Origin: Candidatus Profundicultor aquiphilus
Lineage (GTDB): Bacteria; Atribacterota; Atribacteria; Atribacterales; Caldatribacteriaceae
Reading direction: 5' to 3'
NCBI GenBank assembly: GCA_013314795.1
Contig: JABUEZ010000006.1
Span: 1 to 18,903, forward strand
DNA length: 18,903 nt
Shown here: piece by piece, positions 14,014 through 18,903 of the stretch
Layout: every line of letters begins with the position of its first letter
Numbering within the stretch: position 1 is the first letter of the stretch
Notes under the pieces: generated by a model
Told to the model about the DNA's origin: nothing
Seen by the model: the letters and a program-made list of their open reading frames with translations, nothing else
The model's database searches: none
Made by a program: the position numbers and the translations under genes

Positions 14014-14533
14014 GAAAAAGAGTGCCTGGCGAGAATTGATAGAGACGGTTCTCTGGGCTCTGGTTATAGCTTTACTCATCCGTTACTTTGTGGTGGAGGG
14101 TTATTATATACCGAGTTCTTCAATGGAGCCGACCTTGGTTCCTGGGGAGCGGGTGCTGGTGGCCAAATTTTATTATCGTTTTACCGAACCAAAACGTGGC
14201 GATATCGTGGTCTTCCGTTATCCCATTGATAATCGCCGGAATCTGATCAAGCGTTTGGTGGGGTTACCCGGAGAGACTATCGAAATCAAGGATGGTGTAG
14301 TATTGGTCAACGGGGAACCTCTTCAGGGAGATTCTTTCAATCGCACGTATTATGATGTGGGGTACTACGGTCAGGGGGAGCATGTGGTTCCCCCTGATTC
14401 GTATTTTGTTTTGGGAGATAATAGCGAGAACAGTGACGATAGTCGCTTTTGGGGGTACGTGCCCCAGAAGAATATTTTGGGTCGAGCATTTCTGGTATAC
14501 TGGCCACCGCATCGTATCCGGATTCTAAGATAG
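13973..14533 (+). CDS. lepB: Type I signal peptidase
   Basis: A 186-residue membrane protease that cleaves signal peptides from exported proteins. A lysine-rich cytosolic N-terminus is followed by one membrane segment at about residues 22-40 (VLWALVIALLIRYFVV). The nucleophile S49 lies in PSSSMEPTL and the general base K92 in IKRLVGLPGE; the GDNSENSDDSRFWGYV box completes the family signature. A single membrane span and short length resemble Gram-positive SipS-like enzymes rather than E. coli LepB. GTG 13973 follows GAGGG at a good spacing and lies inside the end of rplS. Confidence 0.95.
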   Translation: MPKSHASKKNEKSKKKSAWRELIETVLWALVIALLIRYFVVEGYYIPSSSMEPTLVPGERVLVAKFYYRFTEPKRGDIVVFRYPIDNRRNLIKRLVGLPGETIEIKDGVVLVNGEPLQGDSFNRTYYDVGYYGQGEHVVPPDSYFVLGDNSENSDDSRFWGYVPQKNILGRAFLVYWPPHRIRILR

Positions 14534-14534
14534 G

Positions 14535-15137
14535 ATGGTTGAGGAAGAACTCTGGAAGAAAGGATATACTCGAATTGGTGGTGTTGACGAAGCAGGGAGG
14601 GGACCTTTAGCAGGACCCCTGGTAGCCAGCTGTGTGGTGATCCCTCCTGGTTTTTCTCTTCCGGATCTGCGAGATTCTAAAAAACTTTCTCCTTCAAGGC
14701 GGAGGAAGCTTTTTGAAAAAATATGCGCTTGTGCCTTAAGTATTGGCGTCAGTATCGTCGGTGAGAAATGGGTTGATGTTTTGGGTATTCAAAAAGCCAA
14801 TCTTTTTGCGTTTCAAGACGCGATGTACCGAGCTTTTTTAGGAGGGAGCCCGGATTTTTTGATTCTAGACTGGTGGAAAATTCCTTCTCTTTCCATTCCC
14901 TCTTTATCGCTTTCCCATGCTGAGGACCTGAGTATCTCGGTAGCTTCGGCGTCGGTAGTGGCGAAAGTAGTTCGAGACCAGCTTATGGAGGATTTTTACC
15001 ATCCTCTTTTTCCTCAATATGGTTTTTCTTCCCATAAGGGGTACGGCACTCAATTTCATTTGACGCAGATTGCGGTGTTGGGATTAAGTCCGTGTCACAG
15101 GAAGTCCTTTTGCGCCGGTCGTGGAAGAGATTCGTAA
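14535..15137 (+). CDS. rnhB: Ribonuclease HII
   Basis: A 200-residue nuclease that cuts RNA in RNA-DNA hybrids and removes single ribonucleotides from DNA. The catalytic acids D18 and E19 lie in GVDEAGRGPLAGP, the third is D112 and the fourth D131 in AEDLSISVASASVVAKVVRD; the GRG loop and the YGFSSHKGYGT segment for ribonucleotide recognition are also present. Two points are unusual: D112 is followed by WW where the family commonly has DG, and the Lys before the fourth Asp is missing. All four carboxylates remain, so activity is likely. The ATG is one base after the lepB stop with only a weak ribosome binding site. Confidence 0.93.
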   Translation: MVEEELWKKGYTRIGGVDEAGRGPLAGPLVASCVVIPPGFSLPDLRDSKKLSPSRRRKLFEKICACALSIGVSIVGEKWVDVLGIQKANLFAFQDAMYRAFLGGSPDFLILDWWKIPSLSIPSLSLSHAEDLSISVASASVVAKVVRDQLMEDFYHPLFPQYGFSSHKGYGTQFHLTQIAVLGLSPCHRKSFCAGRGRDS

Positions 15138-15480
15138 GGGACAGAAAGGTGAACAGATTGCTCGGAGGTGGATTGAGAAGCACCTGAAGATGAAAGTCTT
15201 GGAGACGAATTTTCGTTCTCCTTTTGGGGAAGTTGACCTCATTGGATGGGACAACGGATCTTTTGTTTTTGTCGAAGTGAAAACTCGCTTTAGTGCTTTT
15301 TGTGGGTTACCGGAAGAGGCGGTCGACGACAGGAAAAAGAGGCGGATTCGAAGAGTGGCAGAGTTTTATTTGATGCAGAAGGGGTGTAACCCTGACGAGG
15401 TTTCCATCCGCTTTGACGTGGTGGCTGTGCAGGTCGGGAAGGGAAAGCCGGAAGTTGTTTACTATAAGGAAGCCTTTTAG
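15121..15480 (+). CDS. yraN: YraN-family (UPF0102) endonuclease-like protein
   Basis: A 119-residue protein with the restriction-endonuclease-like fold of the UPF0102 family. The core is NFRSPFGEVDLIGWD (about 30-44) followed by VFVEVKTR (49-56), giving the usual E-x-D...E-x-K metal-binding set. Exact function is uncertain; family members often sit between rnhB and comM as here. The GTG lies within the end of rnhB with a 17-base overlap and is the first start that keeps the family N-terminus. Confidence 0.9.
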   Translation: MEEIRKGQKGEQIARRWIEKHLKMKVLETNFRSPFGEVDLIGWDNGSFVFVEVKTRFSAFCGLPEEAVDDRKKRRIRRVAEFYLMQKGCNPDEVSIRFDVVAVQVGKGKPEVVYYKEAF

Positions 15481-15494
15481 GACTGGGTGAGAAT

Positions 15495-17033
15495 GTGTTA
15501 GCCAGGATTTTAAGCGCCACAACCTGGGGGATCGAAGCGAAAGTGGTCGAGGTGGAAGTCGACGTGGGAGCAGGTCTTCCTGCTTTTCAAATTGTGGGCC
15601 TTCCGGATGCTGCGGTTCAGGAATCGCGAGAACGGGTGCGAAGCGCTATCAAAAACAGCGGTTTTTCTTTTCCCGCTCAGAGAGTGACGGTGAATCTGGC
15701 ACCAGCATTTTTGAAAAAGACTGGAAGCGATTTCGACCTCCCTATCGCACTGGGGATTCTCCTGGCTACTGGCCAGATTAAACTTGCTTCGTCTTTTTCT
15801 CTTTCTGATCTCTTTCTGGTTGGAGAACTTTCTCTTTCTGGAGAGATAAAGCCGGTGAACGGTATCCTTCCCATTGCCCATTTTCTTTCCTTACAGCGAA
15901 AGGACTCTCTGCTTTTGCTCTCGCTACACAACGCTACCGAAGGAGCTTTAGTGGAAGGAGTCAAAGTTTTTGGCTTTCGTCATCTTGGTGAGATTAGCGA
16001 CTTTTTAACCGGAAAGGTAACTCGCTCGCCCTTTGTGGTTGAACGGGAAAGATTTTTTTCTTTCTCTTCCCTGAGTGAGGATCTTTCTGAGGTGAAGGGA
16101 CAAAAAAGGGCCAAGAGGGCACTGGAAATCGCCGCTTCAGGCGGGCATCATTTGCTTTTTATTGGTCCCCCTGGCTCGGGGAAGACCATGCTTGCTCGCC
16201 GTATCCCCTCCCTTTTACCCTTGCTTTCGCTTGATGAGGCGATTGAGGTAACCAAAATTCACAGTGTGGCGGGGTTACTTTCTCTAGATCAGCCACTGGT
16301 GACCGAGCGCCCCTTTCGGGCGCCACATCATACCATTTCCGATGCAGCGCTCATTGGAGGAGGTCAGTGGCCCCGTCCAGGTGAAATCAGTCTGGCGCAT
16401 CATGGGGTTCTCTTTCTCGATGAGGTTCTGGAATTTCGACGCAATGTGCTGGAAACCCTTAGAGAACCACTGGAAATGGGGAAGATCACTGTGTCCCGAG
16501 CCCAGGCCATTATCACGTATCCGGCCCGTTTTATTCTGGTTCTGGCCTGTAATCCCTGTCCCTGCGGGTACCTGGGAGATGCACAGCGAGTCTGTACCTG
16601 TTCTCCCCGGCAGGTTGCTCAGTATCGGAGTAAGCTCTCTGGCCCGCTTCTGGATCGGATTGATCTCCAGGTCGAGGTACCGCGACTTGAAGTGAGCGAG
16701 GTATCTGCGGAACGGAAAGAAGAAAGCTCCCTTGAGGTTCGTAAAAGAGTGGAAAGAGCGCGAACCATCCAGCGGGAGCGATTCGCTGGCGACCGGATTA
16801 TGCTTAACGGAGATATGAAGACGGCACATCTAAAGAAATTTTGCCTTCTTACCAGAGAGGCAAAAAAGGTACTGGAGAGTTCGGTTGAGAAATTGGCCCT
16901 GAGTATGCGGGCGTATCACCACATTTTGAAAGTTGCGCGAACGATCGCCGATCTTGAAGAAGAAGACAATATTCAGGTCCATCATGTTGCTGAGGCAATC
17001 CAGTATCGTTCCTTAGATCGACGATGGGAATGA
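15495..17033 (+). CDS. comM: ComM/YifB-type AAA+ helicase (Mg-chelatase-like)
   Basis: A 512-residue protein. Residues 1-170 form the ChlI-type N-terminal domain (VEVDVGAGLPAFQIVGLPD, then FLKKTGSDFDLPIALGILLA). The AAA+ core has Walker A GPPGSGKT with K230, and Walker B VLFLDE with D309 and E310. A cysteine-rich stretch C352, C355, C357, C367, C369 may bind zinc. The C-terminal Mg-chelatase domain ends in the LALSMRAYHHILKVARTIADLE segment. In naturally competent bacteria ComM is a hexameric branch-migration helicase for integrating incoming DNA. It overlaps dprA, another transformation gene, which supports that role. Confidence 0.95.
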   Translation: MLARILSATTWGIEAKVVEVEVDVGAGLPAFQIVGLPDAAVQESRERVRSAIKNSGFSFPAQRVTVNLAPAFLKKTGSDFDLPIALGILLATGQIKLASSFSLSDLFLVGELSLSGEIKPVNGILPIAHFLSLQRKDSLLLLSLHNATEGALVEGVKVFGFRHLGEISDFLTGKVTRSPFVVERERFFSFSSLSEDLSEVKGQKRAKRALEIAASGGHHLLFIGPPGSGKTMLARRIPSLLPLLSLDEAIEVTKIHSVAGLLSLDQPLVTERPFRAPHHTISDAALIGGGQWPRPGEISLAHHGVLFLDEVLEFRRNVLETLREPLEMGKITVSRAQAIITYPARFILVLACNPCPCGYLGDAQRVCTCSPRQVAQYRSKLSGPLLDRIDLQVEVPRLEVSEVSAERKEESSLEVRKRVERARTIQRERFAGDRIMLNGDMKTAHLKKFCLLTREAKKVLESSVEKLALSMRAYHHILKVARTIADLEEEDNIQVHHVAEAIQYRSLDRRWE

Positions 17034-18121
17034 AAGCGCGTTCAGAAGAATTACCTTTCTGGATAGCCTTCAACCACATCCGGGGTATTGGTCCGGTACG
17101 CTTTCAAAAGCTGCTTGAAGTATTCGGAAGTGCGAAAGAAGCTTTCTATGCTTCGGAAAAAGCCCTGGAAGAGGCTGTGGGAAGGGTAACGAAAAATTTA
17201 ATTCTTGAGGCTCGTCGTGTCCTCGAGCCGCAAAGACTGTATGAAGAGGTAGAGCGAGAAAACCTGCGAGTTCTCACCGTTGAGGACGAGGAATACCCGA
17301 TGCTCTTAAAAAATATTTACCGTCCTCCATTTCTTCTGTATCTTAAAGGGAATTTTGATTTTTCTCGCTGGGAGCATTATCTGGCCATTGTGGGTACCAG
17401 AAACCCTACTCCCTATGGAAGGAAAGTAGCACAGGTCCTCTCCAGGGAATTGAGTGAATATTTTGTCATCGTCAGCGGTCTGGCTTTGGGTATTGATGGA
17501 GAAGTTCACCGGGCTGTGGTGGCGAAGGGGGGTATCACTATTGGGGTTCTGGGGAATGGGTTGCGCCGAGTCTATCCAGCCACTCACTTTCGCCTGGCCT
17601 GTGAAATCATTGAAAAAGGGGGAGCTCTTCTGAGTGAATATCCTCCTTCATGGGAACCTCGTCCAGAGAATTTCCCTCCCCGGAATCGGATTATCAGCGG
17701 TTTGAGCCAGGGCGTTGTGGTAGTGGAAGCACCTCGAAAAAGTGGTGCGATGATCACCGCTTCCTTTGCCCTTGAAGAGGGGCGAGAAGTGATGGCTGTG
17801 CCGGGTCCGGTATTTTCTCCTCAAAGTGAGGGGACCAATGCTTTGATTGCGCAGGGGGCCAGACTCGTGCAAAGTGCTCAGGATGTGTGTGAAGCCCTTG
17901 GGTTAGTGTGGCAGGGGAAAGAAAAAGAGGTTTTGGAACCGGTTGAATTAGGGGAAAAGGAAACGTATCTTTTTTCTCTTATCGATTACCAGGGAAAATT
18001 TAAGGAAGAGCTTCTGGAGCAGACTTCCTGGCCAGAGGGAGAGTTTTTTCAAACCTTGCTCACTCTGGAGATGAAAGGGCTGGTACAGGAAATGTGGGGA
18101 GGCAAGGTGGTCAGGGCCTAA
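17024..18121 (+). CDS. dprA: DNA-processing protein DprA (Smf)
   Basis: A 365-residue protein that binds incoming single-stranded DNA and loads RecA during transformation. Residues about 15-60 form a helix-hairpin-helix-like region (IRGIGPVRFQKLLEVFGS). The Rossmann-like core contains IVGTRNPTPYG (122-132), VSGLALGIDGEVH (150-162), VLGNGLRRVYP, FPPRNRIISGLS and KSGAMITASFALEEGREVMAVPGP. The last 60 residues look like the DprA winged helix. ATG 17024 and ATG 17030 are both in frame; the latter overlaps the comM stop as ATGA. Last gene of the operon, with its stop five bases from the convergent neighbour's stop. Confidence 0.96.
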   Translation: MGMKARSEELPFWIAFNHIRGIGPVRFQKLLEVFGSAKEAFYASEKALEEAVGRVTKNLILEARRVLEPQRLYEEVERENLRVLTVEDEEYPMLLKNIYRPPFLLYLKGNFDFSRWEHYLAIVGTRNPTPYGRKVAQVLSRELSEYFVIVSGLALGIDGEVHRAVVAKGGITIGVLGNGLRRVYPATHFRLACEIIEKGGALLSEYPPSWEPRPENFPPRNRIISGLSQGVVVVEAPRKSGAMITASFALEEGREVMAVPGPVFSPQSEGTNALIAQGARLVQSAQDVCEALGLVWQGKEKEVLEPVELGEKETYLFSLIDYQGKFKEELLEQTSWPEGEFFQTLLTLEMKGLVQEMWGGKVVRA

Positions 18122-18126
18122 GGGGG

Positions 18127-18903
18127 TTATTCCGGGAAAAATTCCTGTGAGGCGATGCGCAGTTTCTTCAACAGGGTTTCGGGAAGTACTCCATAAATTT
18201 CCCGGTAAAGAAGAATAACGGCTCCCAGGGCTGGATGGAGTTCGGACTGTTTGACTGTTACCTTAGGTATTGACTGGTACAGGTCTTCAAGAAACCGTTG
18301 CCGAATAACTTCGTTTTTGGTGAATACGCTTCCACTATAGGTTACGAGGGGTTGAGGGAGAGAGAGTATCTTTATCAGGGTTTTTGCACAGAGACTGAGT
18401 TCCTGGGCTGCGTTTTCCATAATTTCCCTGGCTACCGGATCCCCTTTTTGGCAGGCTTTGTAAACCATCGGTGCCAAAGCGGCAATGACTGTTCTCCGCT
18501 CCGTGTCACGGTGAGCGTAAATCCATTCTGTGAGATCCTGCCAGTTTGCCCATCTGAGGTGTTTGCAGAGTAACTCTTTGAGGAGGGTGGGTGGTTCTCG
18601 TCCATCAAATTGCCGCGAGACCCGACGTAACGCTTCTCGCCCCAGAGCATAGTCACTTCCTTCATCACCGATAACGCTTCCCCAGCCACTGGTACGTGCT
18701 TCCTTTTTTCCGTGCCGTCCATAGGCGATGGTCCCGGTACCGGCTACAACGTGGACACCATCCTCACCAAGTGTTCCCGCAGCCCATCCCACCACCACGT
18801 CATTGACCAGTAAGGTTGGTTTGATGCCCAATTCCTCAACGATAATGGTACGGTACTCCTGGTCAGCTTTGCTCAGTTCTCCAAATGACGGCATGCCAAA
18901 AGA
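18127..18903 (-). CDS. BadF/BadG/BcrA/BcrD-type ATPase, N-acetylglucosamine-kinase-like, 5' end outside window
   Basis: The frame is open to the right edge, so the N-terminus with the first phosphate-binding motif is missing; about 258 residues are visible. The ASKHA-fold features seen are LLVNDVVVGWAAG, the adenosine/phosphate loop GVHVVAGTGTIAYGRHG, SGWGSVIGDEGSDYALGREALRRVSRQFDG, and a late SGSVF and HPALGAVILL region. This pattern is that of the BadF/BadG family members that phosphorylate N-acetylglucosamine or related amino sugars, not the activators of 2-hydroxyacyl-CoA dehydratases, which carry a cluster-binding cysteine pair not seen here. Substrate is not certain. The stop lies five bases from that of dprA. 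Confidence 0.82.
   Translation of the reverse strand, partial: SFGMPSFGELSKADQEYRTIIVEELGIKPTLLVNDVVVGWAAGTLGEDGVHVVAGTGTIAYGRHGKKEARTSGWGSVIGDEGSDYALGREALRRVSRQFDGREPPTLLKELLCKHLRWANWQDLTEWIYAHRDTERRTVIAALAPMVYKACQKGDPVAREIMENAAQELSLCAKTLIKILSLPQPLVTYSGSVFTKNEVIRQRFLEDLYQSIPKVTVKQSELHPALGAVILLYREIYGVLPETLLKKLRIASQEFFPE

Overview
The window looks like a chromosomal segment of an anaerobic, probably thermophilic bacterium. Supporting signs are a HydE-type hydrogenase-maturation radical SAM protein, an archaeal-type phosphoglycerate mutase, frequent GTG starts, strong purine-rich ribosome binding sites, very short spacers and sigma70-like promoters. The block ffh-rpsP-khpA-rimM-trmD-rplS-lepB-rnhB-yraN-comM-dprA follows the order known from Firmicutes and several deep-branching thermophilic phyla. 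An Atribacterota- or Thermotogota-like lineage is possible, but I cannot fix the taxon from sequence alone. There is no sign of phage, transposon, CRISPR, tRNA or rRNA.

Left part (1-6853): a truncated minus-strand GNAT-like gene diverges from a plus-strand metabolic cluster. The cluster holds a zinc medium-chain dehydrogenase, a D-Ala-D-Ala-ligase-like ATP-grasp protein, an opine-type dehydrogenase, a fusion of a B12-binding-like domain with a glutamate-mutase-E-like barrel, and an ApgM-type phosphoglycerate mutase. Genes two to four overlap each other and are almost certainly cotranslated. The ligase lacks key Ddl residues and the B12 domain has lost much of its cobalamin motif. I know of no pathway that combines these parts, so this is the best candidate for an undescribed system here.

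Middle (6856-9950): a minus-strand operon reads Rrf2/IscR-type regulator, cysteine desulfurase, IscU scaffold, HydE. All genes overlap, and they sit behind one strong promoter with a perfect inverted repeat just downstream of its -10 box. The regulator has the three cysteines expected for [2Fe-2S] sensing, so autoregulation by Fe-S status is likely. HydE as the last gene would tie hydrogenase maturation to Fe-S supply.

A 640-base gap (9871-10510) carries the two divergent promoters and several hairpins but no convincing gene.

Right part (10511-18121): a long plus-strand housekeeping operon for protein targeting (ffh), ribosome and tRNA maturation (rpsP, khpA, rimM, trmD, rplS), secretion (lepB), RNA/DNA processing (rnhB, yraN) and DNA uptake (comM, dprA), with an internal promoter before rplS. 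A truncated BadF/BadG-type sugar-kinase-like ATPase gene enters from the right edge on the minus strand.
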